A stretch of DNA of 64,000 nucleotides from Myotis daubentonii (GCF_963259705.1 NC_081846.1:55705205-55769204), one strand, 5' to 3'. Numbered from the stretch's first letter, positions 10,799 to 23,771 are shown. Made by a program: numbers and translations. Notes: a model not told the origin generated them from the sequence alone.

Positions 10799-11020
10799 AT
10801 TTTTAAAAAAATATATTTTATTGATTTTTTACAGAGAGGAAGGGAGAGGGATAGAGAGTTAGAAACATTGATGAGAGAGAAACATGGATCAGCTGCCTCC
10901 TGCACACCCCCTACTGGGGATGTGCCCGCAACCAAGGTACATGTCCTTGACCGGAATAGAACCTGGGACCTTTCAGTCCGCAGGCAGACGCTCTATCCAC
11001 TGAGCCAAACCGGTTGCGGC
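10799..11020 (-). mobile_element. Ves SINE
   Basis: Minus-strand copy closely similar to the one at 2252-2470: T-rich left end, attttattgattttttacag, gaggaagggagaggg, then the complements of the B-box (gaatagaacctgg) and A-box (ccactgagccaaacc). It has no clear perfect duplication. Confidence 0.92.
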
Positions 11021-11055
11021 AAAGTAATACTTTTTTAAATCCTCACCCGAGGATA

Positions 11056-11079
11056 TGCTTTTTGTTTGTTTTTAATAAT

Positions 11080-11142
<63 letters not shown>

Positions 11143-11280
11143 ATGTAAGAAACATCAATCAGTTTCCTCCCATAGAATCAAACCTGCAACCTAGGTATGT
11201 GCCCTGAGTGGGAATCAAACCTGTGACTTTGGTGCATGGGACAATGTTCCAAACCACCTGAGCCACCTGGGTAGGGGGAA
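11056..11280 (-). mobile_element. Older Ves SINE with expanded (AG)n
   Basis: A more diverged minus-strand Ves copy begins 36 bp after the preceding one. Diagnostic pieces are aagaaacatcaatcag, aacctgcaacctaggtatgt, ggaatcaaacctgtgac and ctgagccacctgggtag. Its purine stretch has expanded to about 30 AG units (11081-11139). Confidence 0.88.
11081..11139. repeat. (AG)n microsatellite
   Basis: About 29 AG dinucleotides, arisen inside the Ves SINE. Confidence 0.95.
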
Positions 11281-12159
11281 AGGAGGAACAGTTATTGAAA
11301 GAAGCCGACCAGCCCTAGTTAACTTCTCAATTGTGAAATGTGTATGAGAAATCTTGTTGGGACCTCGTGACTGACTACTCCAGGCAGCTGCAGCTTCGCT
11401 TCCTGTTTCTAAAAAGTTATCAACTCAAAAAGAGTACATCAGTACAATGAATCAGCAAGTTTAGGAAAAGAAATAATCTTGGAAACAGAAGGATTATCTA
11501 TTGCCCCTTGATCTTCAGACATTCTTAACTCCCTTCTGAAAAAGCATATAAATACTTTAGCTGACTCTGTTACCATTTTGTTTCTCTCATTCAAACTTCT
11601 CAGGTGAATTTTCTGGAAAATGAATTGAGGGCTCTCATTGCTACCATTTTCTTGCCACCTTAATTTAACCCTTTGCTTTTTGCCGTCAAGTTCCCAACCT
11701 TTCGTCTCCCTTCTCTGCTCTAGCTTTCATTCTCCACTTTTCCTCCTCAGCTCTTGGCTCTTTTGATATTAGTTGTCTTGGCTTGTTCCTCTGTGGCCTC
11801 ACCCACTTATAGGGTTATCTCTCCTGTTCGCACCTCAAACTCAACATTACCTCCTTCCTCTCTGAACTGTCATTTTGCCAGATTCACTCTCCTCAACTTG
11901 AAACTTTCGAGCATTCATTGACTATTTCTGGTTGCCCTCTTAGTCACCAGTTCTTCAGCTTCCTCTTAGGCCTATCTTCCTCCTCACTGCCAGAGGAATT
12001 GGGGGTTCCTTCCTGCCTTCTTACCGCGTGACAGGTGGGCACCATTCGCTCCTGCTGCTGCCTCACTTCAGGTGCCTCTCCAGGTCCCTTTCTTGATTCT
12101 TCAAGTCCAAGTCCAACTCATCTGGCCTCCTTCCTGCTTGAACCACACTATTTATTTCT
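11281..12159. other. Pyrimidine-rich intron, possibly old LINE (L2/CR1)
   Basis: The stretch at about 12035-12150 (ctcaccttca-like, ctggcctccttcctgc) is reminiscent of degenerate L2. The rest is unclassified. No gene is supported. Confidence 0.3.
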
Positions 12160-12376
12160 TTTCTTTTTTTATTTTATTTTATTGATTTTTTACAGAGAGG
12201 AAGGGAGAGAGATAGAGAGTCAGAAGCATCGATGAGAGAGAAACATCGATCAGCCGCCTCCTGCACATCCCCCACTGGGGATGTGCCCGCAACCCAGGTA
12301 CATGCCCTTGACCGGGATCGAACCTGGGACCTTTTAGTCCGCAGGCCGACGCTCTATCCACTGAGCCAAACCGGTT
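12160..12376 (-). mobile_element. Ves SINE
   Basis: Minus-strand copy with the full set of Ves blocks: ttttattgattttttacag, aagcatcgatgagagagaaa, cactggggatgtgcccgc, gatcgaacctgggacc and ccactgagccaaaccgg. It is very close to the copies at 2252 and 10799, so these three belong to one young subfamily. Confidence 0.93.
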
Positions 12377-12539
12377 TCTTTTTATGTGTCACCATCAGCA
12401 GCTTATTCCCATGTAATTCTGTTCTCCCGGTGCCTGCACATTATTTAGCAGCTTGTCTGTGACAGTGTGGAATGCTGATATGTCATCTTCACAGATTTTT
12501 CAGCTAGATTATACAGTCCTGGTGGTCAGCGTGGTAAGT

Positions 12540-12730
12540 TTTTGGTACCCCAGAGTTACCTACCGCAGTGCTAGGCACATACCTAATTCTCAGTTAAGAG
12601 TCTGTATAATACTTATATCATGAGGTTGTGGTTGCGGTTGTGATTAGGATTAAATCAAGTGATATAAGGAAAGGAACTGGTCCACTGCCTGGAAACGGTC
12701 ATCATGAACAAATATTAGTTTCCCCTGTGC
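12540..12730 (+). mobile_element. Probable MIR fragment
   Basis: It contains tgctaggcacatacctaa, the gattaggattaaatcaagtg block and cactgcctggaaacgg...aacaaatattagtt, in the order of the 3' half of MIR. It is diverged. Confidence 0.4.
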
Positions 12731-15711
12731 CTGTCTTTTGCTCCTCAAAATCTTATCTACTGGAAAAAACTTACTTTGAAGGTAATCCTACATGTAAAAT
12801 GAAAAGGAAAGGTACCCAAACACATTCTGATCCTGAAAGCCGGGAAAGATGGGAAGTAGGTTATGTTAACATAACCATCTCCTCCTGAAGGCTTGCTTTT
12901 TTTGCTTTTTGGGGAGCACTTGCCGAAGACTAGTTTCAGCCTGAGGCCCATCCCTCATTTATTTCTTGTCACAACAGTGACTACTGCATATAAAATCTTT
13001 CATTGTATTCAAACAATCTTTTCTGAAGATGTAAAGCCAGTATCTTTATGCAGTTTGCTTCATATTTCTTCCTGTTTGCGGTGGGAGCAAATGTGTGAGT
13101 TGGCATTGGTTAGGATTCCTAACACTTATTGTGTAATTGACATCACGTGGCAGGTCTAGATAACTGAATGTATTAACAACTTATTCTAAAAGAAAAAGAG
13201 TCTATGATATTAAAACAAAATGAGGTATTTCCATTCTTTCCTCTTTATACAGCCTTTCTCTCATTCCCACACCAACCTTGGTCAACCATTTTTCCCCCTT
13301 TCATTCAGTAGATCTAATTTATTTCTAAGTACAATAAATTAAATCTAGCTCACAACATTGTAGCCTATTATTAATGAGAAGGAAATATTTTTTAAAATAT
13401 AATCAGTTACCCTGGCTATACTATCCGATGCAGTTTTATTTTATTTTCCTTTGTTTCCTATTCCCTGCGAGTTTCCTTACTCTTTTGAATATAGTACAAC
13501 TCTTAAAAAGACAAAATAGAAAAGAATGACAGATCGACAGAGGTAGACATAAAAAAAAACAACAACCATAATTTAGGACAGAATAAAGTAAATGTTATAA
13601 TTAGTGAGAAGTTAGAGGAAGGCTTTGTTAACCTCGATGCCAGGTGATTGGGGTAACTTTCAATGAGGACACGACACCTCCACCTTAAAGGACAGGGAGA
13701 ATTCCATGCAGGGTGGAAATAATTGTGTCCTCCAGGCCTCAGGAGGAGCCCAAGTGGTGTGAGAGTGATTGGGGGTCTACAAAGCACAAGGATCACTTCT
13801 TGCTACACTATCTGCCTTTCAGCAACTGTTAGTTATCCAGGGCGCCTGGTGACCAGAGTGGAAAGTGTGGGCATAGCGGAAAATGTGGCTGGAGGTTGGG
13901 ACCATATTGTTAGCACCTTGAGTAACAAGCAAAAGGTTTGGAGTTTTTTCTTCAGTTACAGAGGAGATAACTCTTGGAGTGGAAGAGATGATGTGGCCCT
14001 GCCCCAGGGCAGTGATAGAAAAGGGAAGGGGAGAAAGTCCTGGGGACAGGGAAGGCTGAGAGGGTGGCTTGGAGTTAGAAGCATTCGGACTCTAGCATGA
14101 TTAAGAATGACTATATATAAGGTTTTATCTCTGAATAAAGGAAAAACTTGAGTTGCAATAAATGAGACAGAGAGACAGGAAAAAAAGTAGGGCGTACCTA
14201 TCAAGAAAGTGGACAGCTTGAAATGATTATATTTTTTCTCTATACATCTCTATTTATCTCTGTAACTTTAAAGTTTCTTAAGCAATCTATCTGTTGAAAT
14301 TGGTTTTCCTCTACCCTGGAATAAAATGATCATCCCTTCTATTCCAGAACGATTAGCCTACTTTTACAGTAAAATTTGAAAGTGAAAGCATCCTAGTAAG
14401 AAGAATATTAATCAACTTTTACCCAAGTAAGAAAGTAACTTCAGTGTTTTATTCTGAAAGTAACAGTGGACTTGCCAGTCCCAATGTCCTGAAATCCCAA
14501 GTAAATATGAAGTCCTTTGGAATTTATAGACTATATGAAATGAGAGGATATTACATTCAAAACAAAACCATGATCCTGTGATGAAGCAGGAAAAATCATT
14601 CCCCTCAAAGAGATCTGCTTCTTACTTTCAAATTGAAGACAGAATTTAATTTAAAGCTAGGTGACTCAGAGTCATTCAGGTGTTCCTTAAGGACTCAGTC
14701 CAAGAAGCCTGAATGTATCCAGAGTTACTGCATTTAGTTCAGAAAAGAAACACACATATACATACCCAACATGGATTCCACACTGTAGTATTCTAGCTAT
14801 ACAGACATGAAAGATGCAGACCAAAGATTTTATTGTCTACATTCAGCATCATTCTGAAGTCAGGCTCTGAGTCTTACAAGCCCTAAGCTCTTGATGTAGG
14901 GTTGAATTAGAAGCTGATAAAAGGAGATGATCTCTTTTAAAGGTGTAATTTACCCTTCAAGTACTGTCTTCCAAGTAAGTTGAAGTAGTGTCTTAGTGTG
15001 ATGGTGGTAATGGTGTATTTAACTCAACAATGAAAGACAGACAGATCATTTTTTCTTTGGTATGAGCTGTATCTCAGATCATTGAAATGTTGATATATTG
15101 AGCTGTATTGTATTCCAGAGCCAGTTAAGATTTTAGAATATTTTAAATTGCATTTTATAGGTGTACTGAAAACTATATCTGGTGAATTTTTCTCAGATTC
15201 CTTTGAAAGATAGGGAAGTAAAAGTTATCAGAAATGCAGAGTAATGGGAAATAGTTCTTCTCTTATTAAAAATAAGTGTTTTTTATTGACTGCCATACTT
15301 TTTTTTAATCCTCCCCAGAAGTGAAAATAGTTAAGAGGATGTATTTTCCACTATTAAGTATGGAAAATGCATACCATTTTTGTTTCTTTTACTACTATAT
15401 AGCTTATTCCCATATATAGATTTTATTTATTTGATAAATAATGGAATTTCTTTTTAAGTTCCAACTGTTTTTCTTCTATAAAACAGCTAATTTTTACCCC
15501 TCAGGAGTTCTTTCTTCATTGATCTAGGAGATTCTCAGTACACAAAATACTAATAGCAACAGTTTCTGGGACTTGGCTTTTCCTAATATTGCTAGCATAA
15601 TAGAATGGCACATAATAAATAACTCAATGAGTGCTTAGACAAAGGTGGGCATTTTGCTGAAAAGTGTGATTTAAGATGTGAAAATAATCAGACTTTTAAA
15701 AAGGCATGCCA
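12731..15711. other. Intronic sequence without recognised gene
   Basis: No gene or young mobile element is supported. The segment 13590-13960 may contain a decayed L2 3' part, but I could not fix its limits. Confidence 0.4.
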
Positions 15712-15895
15712 GGCCTGGCCAGTGTGACTCAGTTTGTTGGAGTGTCATCCGTGCAACAGAGGTTGCAGGAATGTATAGGAGGCAACCGATCAATGCATCT
15801 CTCTCACATTGATGTTTCTCTCTGTTTTTCTCTCTCTTACACCCCTGTTCCCAATCTACTGAGTCAAAATGTTGAGTCACTAATTGTGATTTAAT
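15712..15895 (+). mobile_element. Internally deleted Ves SINE
   Basis: Plus-strand copy. The head ggcctggccagtgtgactca is followed by ttgttggagtgtcatccgt, then by aggaggcaaccgatcaatg and the pyrimidine-rich ctctcacattgatgtttctc tail. The middle B-box part is missing, so the copy is shorter than the usual 220 bp. Confidence 0.82.
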
Positions 15896-17254
15896 TCCCT
15901 TTTTGTGTACAGTATTCCTGTGAGATTCTATACAGTCAAAGAGTAAAACATGATGCGTTGGAGACTGAGCATAATATATCATCTTTGTGATATATATATT
16001 TTTTTAAGTAGAAGTCAACACAGATTTGAGAATTTAGGAACAACAGTGTATTTAACTAAATCTTCCTATTCATCTTTTGGATAAGCCATCTAGAATAATT
16101 GCTTATTCATGTTGATTGCTTCATTTCCCTTCTTGGTATGAATGAATTCTGGCACGTTAGAAATTTTATGGACAGTGGATCTTTGACATACCAAGATATA
16201 GTCCAAAGACTTGAAAGTCCCAGAACTTTACAAAAATAATTTTAGCATCAAAAATATTCCCACAATTACCTACTTTGCCATAGAGAACCATCTCTTTCTT
16301 AGACCCCTTTTTGCTCTTTCTTCATTTTTATCACTTTTTTAGAACTATCCGTTGGCTCTCATTAGGGGGTGGGCATTTATCAGAAATCAACACAATATTT
16401 AATCCTTCTTGAGAGTTACTGGCGCATAATTAGAGCAAAACCTTCTTGAAATATGGACCTTGGATGATGGGCTGCGCTTCTTTCCTGGCTACCTGACTCT
16501 CTGCCTTCTGCCTAAGAATGTTCAGGATTCAAATCCATGCTGCAGCAAAATTAACATAACTGTAGGCCAGTACTTTCAGCGTTACCATGAGTAGTTTCAA
16601 TCTCCAGTGCTGTGTGCGTGCATTTGGTATTTTGGCAGATGATCTCAGTTATGTCTCTTTTCTGGTTTCTCCTCATGGTAAAATATGCTGATGAGCATGG
16701 GTATTTAGAGAGTTAGCCAACCCTCCTTCTTGTCTGTTGAACTTCTTCTTCTTCTTGTTCCTGTGCATGATTAAGACCTCTCCTCCTAGGTATTGCCCAC
16801 ATCCTGCACAAGCTGCTGGCAAACCAGTCTCAATAGTAGCATTAGCAAAAGTTTACTGGGAAGCCAGTACTGAAGATAATGGTCATAACCACAAGAATTT
16901 TTTAAGGACCATCCTCTGCTTCTCTGTGAGAGCAGATGAAATTTCTTTTATGGCCATTCCATGTTCCTTTGTATGAACCTTACATTTCTGTAGCATCCGC
17001 ATGGGGGTGCTTAACCGTCCTATGAAGGGGAAGGTAGTGACAGGAATAAAAGCCTCTGAAATTTTTATTTGGCAGCTGTGCTTGATTTGACTCGGGATGT
17101 CTTTTTTGGGTTACTATGAATCCTACCGTTGTACAACCTCTCCCTTTATCTTTCCCCATCTCATTCAGTAATCAGTGTACATGAAAAAATACTGTATAAT
17201 GTGTGTAAATACCTGAATAATGCTGGCAGATAGCCTTTGTCAGCTCCTTGCTGT
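15896..17254. other. Intronic sequence without recognised gene
   Basis: I see no supported gene, RNA or classifiable repeat. Confidence 0.45.
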
Positions 17255-17440
17255 GTTTCAGTTCCAAATGTTTTATTATTTAATCCTAAGAACAACTTCA
17301 TGAGCAGCATTATCATCTCCATTTTAAAAATGAAGGTGAAATGGGTTTCTTGTTGCTCGGGCTAATACAGCTGATAATGGTGGAGCCAGGACTTGAGCTC
17401 GGACAGTCGGACACCAGAGCCCGTACTCTGAACCTCACTG
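17255..17440 (-). mobile_element. MIR SINE
   Basis: The complement of the MIR core is visible: atttaatcctaagaacaac, tatcatctccattttaaaaatgaagg, then ggagccaggacttgagctc and ccagagcccgtactctga. Old and diverged. Confidence 0.8.
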
Positions 17441-18014
17441 TGCTTTCTACCTTCCCAAATATACTCAGGAAGCCAGTTCATTATCCTCATCCTCCCCTCA
17501 GCAGTACCCATGTTCCTCCGTTTGGCCACAGGCTACAAAAAGACTCATTCCTCCTGGATCCTAAAAGGGATATTCAGACATGGTAGATTGAACAAGATTT
17601 TGTTAGAAAAATCAGCTTTCCTTAAGTACCCTTGAATAGCCAATAGAATAAAAAGCTCAAAGTAAAGGCAGGAGGATAAAGGAGGAACTCGTCTTTCCTG
17701 ACATCTAACAAAATAATCCCCTTTAATGTAGCTGGTTATGCAAAACGCAGCTCCTGGTTAGCTGTCTGGTGTGCAGCTCCCAAGATTATACAGAATAGAG
17801 AAGGTGTGTAATTTGTCATTTGCTCGAAGCCTGAGGGGGTTAGTGCAAACACAAAAGGAAACATTATTTTAGGAGTCACTGTCTGACAAATTCAGACAAC
17901 ATTACTTTAGAAATTTATGGGCATAAACTAGCATTACAGTTTTATTACAAGTATAAATCTGATTAAAACATAAGACTGCTTTTGAGGAGAAATTAAACAA
18001 GTAGAAGTGGGTGA

Positions 18015-18290
18015 TGAATTCCATTATTTATTAAGCATTTTGCCTCTGATTTTGCTAGACACTGCACCAGACACATTTCCTGACCTCAGGGTTGGTTCTT
18101 AATCTTATAACAGAAAACAAAGTTCACACATCATATAGACCAGAGTGGGATATGTCATGTGAGAGAAAGAAAGTTCCACAGAGGCTACAAAATAGGGAGC
18201 GATTGCATCTGATTGAGGCATCCGGGAAAGCTTGGCATTTGTATGAGTCTTCAGGCGAGTAAGTAGCTCAAGCTCAGGTTTGAAGCCAGG
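18015..18290 (+). mobile_element. LINE-2 3' fragment
   Basis: Weak but ordered L2 3'-end features: a tgctagacactgcacc start, cagagtgggatatgtcatg, and gaggcatccgggaaagctt followed by agtcttcaggcgagtaa. Highly diverged. Confidence 0.5.
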
Positions 18291-19790
18291 ATGGGCCTGG
18301 CCGCCTGTCCTGTCTGGTCCTCACAAGGACCATATCAGGGGGGATTTTAACACTGGAGGAAAGCCTGGCCTTCACTGGGAAGGGAGGTGACACTTACTGC
18401 CTCAGGATTTGCCCTTGATGGAATGTGAAAAAGAGGGTGGACCCAAGGAGGAAGCTGATTCAAAGAGGAGTGTAAGAGTTTGCGTCTAGGAAACTGGGAA
18501 TTTGGTACCATGAACAGATACGGGGATTAGGAGAAAGGGCTTATTTTTATTCTTGCCTGGAAACTCTCGCCCACGCTCAGGAAACCTTTCAGATGAGTGC
18601 TTGTTTGCTTTGCAAGTTTATGTGCTTTTGGTATGGTTATTAAATGGAAAGAAATAATGCATCAATTCCACACTGGTGAACTCTCAGCGTGGAAAAGAGA
18701 CTAGTAATTAAACATGTTTATTTGTCAGCTGGAATACCGTGTATGAGAAACTTTCAGTTGATATAGTCCTTCTGGTCAGCAATGATAAGCTGTGTATGCC
18801 TCCAACATGTCATTCTTTTCTTACATTTTTATAGTTCAGTGTTAGAAGCTCAAACTTTTTAAAAAGTTGCTTTTGTTTAATAGGTTGCTTTGAAACTCAC
18901 TCGGTAGGATCATTTGGCTTCAGACTGGAAACTTTTGAGAAGAGATTTTGTAAGAGAGCCATGGGACTGAGTGGGAGGAGAGGAGGACGAGTTTCCCTAA
19001 ATGGGGTGTCTAGAATGAGAAAGGAAGTGCACTCATAACACAAACAAACCTGACCAAGTGCATGCTCTACCAGGGGACATGGACCTCTCTCCTCCTGGGC
19101 GTCTGTGTACTCACCGACCTCTGGCCACCCCAGACTTAAACTTGCCTAACTTGTCTAGGAGATGGGGATCACTTCTCTTCTCATTTTCTCTTCATGCCAT
19201 AGCATCTTCCTGCCTCTACTAAATGTCAAATGTCAATAAAGGAGCCTGCATGAAAACCAACATTTTTTGGAGTATCAGCATTTTTTATACATAGTTTTAG
19301 ATTTCTAACTTCAAAAAGGCCACTTTCTGACAGCATAAGGACTGTTTTTTTTAAAAGATGAAACAAGAGGCAGTCATCTATGATCCCAGAAACAAATTCG
19401 GCTGCTAGCCCATTTGGCCAGGAGCATGGATCCTTTCCAAGGGTTTTTCCAAAATGCTTGATCTTCACCCCCAAACCTAAACCATAAATTATGAAAATAG
19501 TATTTCCCCTTTATAGGCAAAACTTTTGCTCCAATACTTAATCTGTTTATTGTGATCCTTTTACTTAGCTGGCTAGGTAACACGTTGTTTCTTAAATTTT
19601 TCCTATTAAATCCTTATTCACTATCTTTTTTATTGGCTGATACCATGCAATTAGCTGTTAAAAGTCAAACTCATTTAGTTTTGACTCAGACTTTTGAGGC
19701 AAAAGAATTTGAGCATTTATTTAGCTAAAAAGTTTATTGCACTTTTTTCATCTTAGTCAGAATTGCAGAACTTTACATCTCTTCTAGTCC
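18291..19790. other. Intronic sequence without recognised gene
   Basis: Nothing supported as a gene or a classifiable mobile element. Confidence 0.45.
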
Positions 19791-19791
19791 A

Positions 19792-19880
19792 GTGGCTGTT
19801 CACGAAGAGTGCTCACCAGAATAAAATAGGCATGCCCAGGCCCTTCAGTAGATTCTGAGTCAGAAGAGTCCTAGAGATAT
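19792..19880 (+). mobile_element. MER5-like ancient hAT fragment
   Basis: It begins ccagtggctgttcacgaaga and continues with caggcccttcagtagattct and gagtcagaagagtcc, parallel to the MER5 hAT consensus in order. Very old. Confidence 0.5.
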
Positions 19881-19954
19881 GAATGGAGAGAGGCAAAGTA
19901 ACATGCAATTCTTCTAAAGAGCACAGGGGCTCTGGAGCCTCCCATCTTGCTCTG

Positions 19955-20115
19955 CACTTGCTTAGGCACATTTCTCAACCTCTTTGTGCCCCAGTTTTTT
20001 CACCTGTAAAATCAGGATAATAACAGTACCTACAACACAGCGTTTTGGTGTGGACTAAATGGGTTAATACAGGCAGAGTGCTCAGAACATTTCCTGGCAC
20101 TGGTTAGTGTTACTG
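19955..20115 (+). mobile_element. MIR SINE
   Basis: MIR blocks in order: gcacatttctcaacctcttt, cccagttttttcacctgtaa, aataacagtacctac, actaaatgggttaatac, gtgctcagaac, tcctggcactgg. Confidence 0.85.
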
Positions 20116-20189
20116 CTAACATCATGTATTTTTCAAGGCTTCCAGGAGTTTCTGATGTTCAATCCCAGTTTAAAGCTTCTGATTTAGTC

Positions 20190-20305
20190 CCTTCCTGTTC
20201 TAATTGGGAAAGCTGAGGCTCAGAGAAGGTTAAATGACCTTCTTGGAGTCAAAATTAGGAGGTGGCAGGCCTGGGAATAGATCCCATTGTCTCCCCAGAC
20301 ACCCA
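20190..20305 (-). mobile_element. MIR fragment
   Basis: Complement of the MIR centre: gggaaagctgaggctcagag, aggttaaatgacctt, gaggtggcaggcctgggaat. The adjoining MIR at 19955 is in the opposite orientation. Confidence 0.65.
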
Positions 20306-22245
20306 CCTATCTTGATTTGCCTCTTTACTTTGCATGTGTGCATGTAAACTCTGCCCTCAGTTCTGCCCTTCATCGTGAGTGTGAAATATCTGCACTTCAG
20401 TTTTCTGCCAAAGAATTTTAACTTTGTCCTCTCCGCTGCCAGGACTTGTCAAAGCGGTGGGAAGAAATCAGATTTATGGAGAATTTCCTGAAGGATTTAC
20501 AGTGCCTTTGTTCATCACAGAGCTCCCCAACCTTGTCAAAGCACACATAGAAGAGGATAATGTTTGTGTTAGATTATACTGGGATTCCATTAGGTTACAT
20601 TAGATTAGATTAGATTGGTATGTCAACAATCAGCAAGGCTGCCCAGGACTGGAAGTGACAGGCCCCACCCAGTCTCCAGGGGTTCATGGGATCAGTATCT
20701 TCACATTTGTAATAGGACAACCTCAGCTGGGGGCTTTCAGAAATGTTTTAGTACAAAAGCCCTTAGTCAAGAGAAACCTTTAAAAGAACTCCACATACAA
20801 ATATTTCGAAGTAGCAGTTTTAATATGTTTTATAAATACAAATTTATAACATTTATAAAATGCATTGGTGAGAACAGTGAGGCAGTTTTGATGAACTTGA
20901 ACACTTGAGATTAGAACCCCTTAATGGCAGTTGCAATATAGTATCAACAACTTAGCATATCCAGGTATTTCTGTATTTCATTTTAGTTGCACAGTATTAG
21001 GAAAAATATTTATTCTCATCCGCAGGTAACCAAAGGTAACACTTTTAACAACTCACTTTATCTTCTTAGTATCTTCTTGAATTAATCTGATTCAGAAGCT
21101 AGAAAGGACCAGGAATTTTTTGTTTTGACATTGAATCCCAAATAATACAGCTATTAACAGGCTTCATGATAACTATAAAATTCAGACCAGGAACCCCTAA
21201 AGCAAATCGTCAGTACCAATCTTGGTGATGTCCCTTCATCCTGACTCACCTTGTAGGCAGCTTACGATTGTACAACTGGCTATCAGGCCACGGTGAGTGT
21301 GTATGCCAACTAGTTGTACCTGCTCTTGGCCTGTGATTTGAGTGTGAAGTGTGTGTAGGTTGTTTGTATATTTCTGTATGAATGGACATGTGCGGGCTTG
21401 AGTTTCCAGAATGCCCATGTAGAGTTACAGCTTTCCTAATCACTGACTCATTTTTAAGAAATAAAAATGTACCCGAAGAGATGGCAGGGCCCCATTTGTC
21501 CAGCGTCTGCACTTGAAGCGACTTAATATGAAGGTGGTTAGGGGTGTGTTGAAATTTGTTGTACAGTGTATTTGCTTGTGTTCCCTATTTGTTTTTGTAT
21601 TGGAAGGCTAAGAAAGAAAATTCAAACAAAAAACTGGTAGCATTGCTAAAGCACCTCTTCACAGCCTAACTGAAGTGTGGATTTTATCCAAAGGCTCCTT
21701 GGGAATGCTCGTGTTTTCAAATATCTATTGGCATTTCCATTGCAAAGGAAAATCTGGTCCCTTCTCTTCATGACTTTGTAAAGACATAAGTGGATGTACA
21801 GCTGTCCCCAACTATCAGTAAACATTAAAATCAGCAAATATGCAAAATCATGATTTTCAGCAACTCTTAGCTTGATGGACACTTCTGATGGGTTTATTTT
21901 CCCTTCACTTTGAGCTCCATACATATTTCTGTCTTCTAATGTTGCTTATATTTTTTTACTAGCAGTCTCAAAGTTTCTTGGAAAGAAGTATACTAATAAA
22001 TAAATGTTTCTCATGCTCTCTATTTGACCACCCCATTCTCACTTGGAATTCACTTTGGCCTTGAACTAATTGTCCCTCTTTTTAATGTTTGAAGACTTGC
22101 CTAAGTATCTATTTTAGCTATAAAAGTTTGTTTCACCTATGTTTTGGTGGCTTAACAAATCACAATTTAAAGTATTTGTTTCTAGCTTCTAAATCTTCTG
22201 CGGGCTACACATTATTATCTGTCTCCTTTGAGTTCCTGACATAAA
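20306..22245. other. Intronic sequence without recognised gene
   Basis: A short attagattagattagatt run lies near 20600. No gene, RNA or young element is supported. Confidence 0.45.
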
Positions 22246-22324
22246 TATCTATCTCTATCTCTATCTCTATCTCTATCTCTATCTCTATCTCTATCTCTAT
22301 CTCTATCTCTATATCTATATCTAT
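22246..22324. repeat. (CTATCT)n hexanucleotide microsatellite
   Basis: About 12 tandem hexamers at the 5' end of a Helitron. Confidence 0.95.
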
Positions 22325-22367
22325 GCGACCGTCTGACTGACCAGCCAGTAGGTATGATGTACACTGA

Positions 22368-22381
22368 CCACCAGGGGACAG
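22368..22381 (+). promoter_or_regulatory. CTCF-like motif in HeliBat
   Basis: CCACCAGGGGACAG differs from the strong family form by one G-to-A change in the G run, which may weaken it. The opposing motif is lost in this copy. Confidence 0.25.
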
Positions 22382-22732
22382 ACACTCAACATAGGAGCTG
22401 CCAAGCTGCGGTGACTTGGCAGTGGCGGTTCTCGGGTGACCCACCCAGAACCAGAGAGGAGGGAGCCCAATTCCTCATAGGGCCGCACAATTCCACCCTC
22501 AGCCATGGGTTATGTTGTTGCTGGGGGAATGTCAGCCCTGAAACCGGTTTACTGCTAAACTGCGGTAACTGCAGATGCAGTGCCACCCCAGGTGCAGCAG
22601 GCCGGGGGAGGGATCGAAGGAGGTTGGCTCCAGGGTGTGTCAGGCCCATCTCGCCCAGCCCAGTCCCGCCCTGGCCGGCCACCTAATTAATTTCCTTTCA
22701 ATGTGCACGAATCTGTGCACCGGGACACTAGT

Positions 22733-23469
22733 TCCTTGATAAGCTCCCAGACTTGAACTTGAAGGAACATTCTTCTTCTGGAAGTAGGTCAACATTCCAA
22801 AGTTGTTAGATTCTTTTCCTCCTCTCTTCTGCTTTTCTCTCATGGATGTCTGTTCTAATAGCACAGCCTTTACTGGGTTTGCATAGACAGTAATGATTTA
22901 TTGGTTCTAAGTTTTTCAGCATTGCCTCTGTTTCTTTATAGGGTTCATTCCTACCCCAATCTTATTATATAGCTTTAATGGTTTTCTGGCTTCTGCGACT
23001 GCTAGCCCTGGTTTCCTCTTTGGGTCTGCCATTAACCAATGTCCGGCAGGAAGAACTTTAACGCCACATTGGTGAGAAATGAGGAGGTGACACTTCATAA
23101 GTAATCTCTGACTGCAGCAAATTGGGTCACCCCTCCTCTCTCCATTTGTATCGCTGTTTCTTTCTGAACCTCCCCTGCAGCATGATCTTAAGGAGTGCTG
23201 CTGCCACACTGACATGGTTGCCAGGATATGTCACAATCTGAGCAGGTCTTTGCATGTTATGGACTAATATGAGCCATAAAGATAAACATCTTTGGGTGTG
23301 TGCCTAAAATCTGTGTTCCCTGCTGCTGCCCACATCTGCACAAAATGTACAGGAGGCCCTGTCTCCAAATCCAGGTAAGCTCAGTTGTCCTGGCTTAGTG
23401 ACCCCAAGTGGCCTTTTCATTTTACATGTCGTTCACAAGTCTTGGCAGTGACCACAAAACCCTATGTCA
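22733..23469. other. Intronic sequence without recognised gene
   Basis: Nothing supported. Confidence 0.45.
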
Positions 23470-23765
23470 TCTGCAGCTTCTCCCCTTTGCTTTTCTGACC
23501 CGTGTCCCTTTATTCTCCTCTACCACCTCACTCCAGCAGGGAGGGGTCCTCTCCTGGGTGGTTCTCAAGCCCACCAAGCCTGCTTCTGCCTGCCAGCTCT
23601 GGGGTGTGTTTTCATCCTTCACCTGCATTGCTCCTTCCTGATCCTCCTGACTCACTCCCTCACCTCCTCCAAGATTTAGCTCACATGTTCTTCTCAACAA
23701 CTTTGCCTTAATCTGTCTCCACTTCATCTGGGCATTCTTAATCTCAACCCCCCTTTTCTGGATCT
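23470..23765 (+). mobile_element. LINE-2 fragment
   Basis: Diverged L2 3' region: cctgactcactccctcacct, cctccaagatttagctcaca, tgttcttctcaacaactttg and the pyrimidine-rich run before it follow the order of the L2 consensus (ctccctcacctccttcaggt-type block). Confidence 0.65.
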
Positions 23766-23771
23766 ACTTAA

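Larger units (their letters stand above)
22246..22732 (+). mobile_element. HeliBat Helitron with expanded 5' hexamer
   Basis: The left end is replaced by an array of tatctc hexamers (22246-22324) and then reads atgcgaccgtctgactgacc. The family motif tgaccaccaggggacagac follows (22366-22384). The right end has a gtgcacgaatctgtgcac hairpin followed by cgggacactagt, ending in CTAGT at 22732 before a T, which is the expected A/T insertion site. Rep/helicase coding sequence is absent. The tatatatctat form of the usual 5' end probably seeded the hexamer expansion. Confidence 0.88.

Noticed and set aside
13723..14100. 125-codon plus-strand open frame
   Set aside because: No recognisable domain; overlaps a possible L2 relic and has no splice or promoter context.
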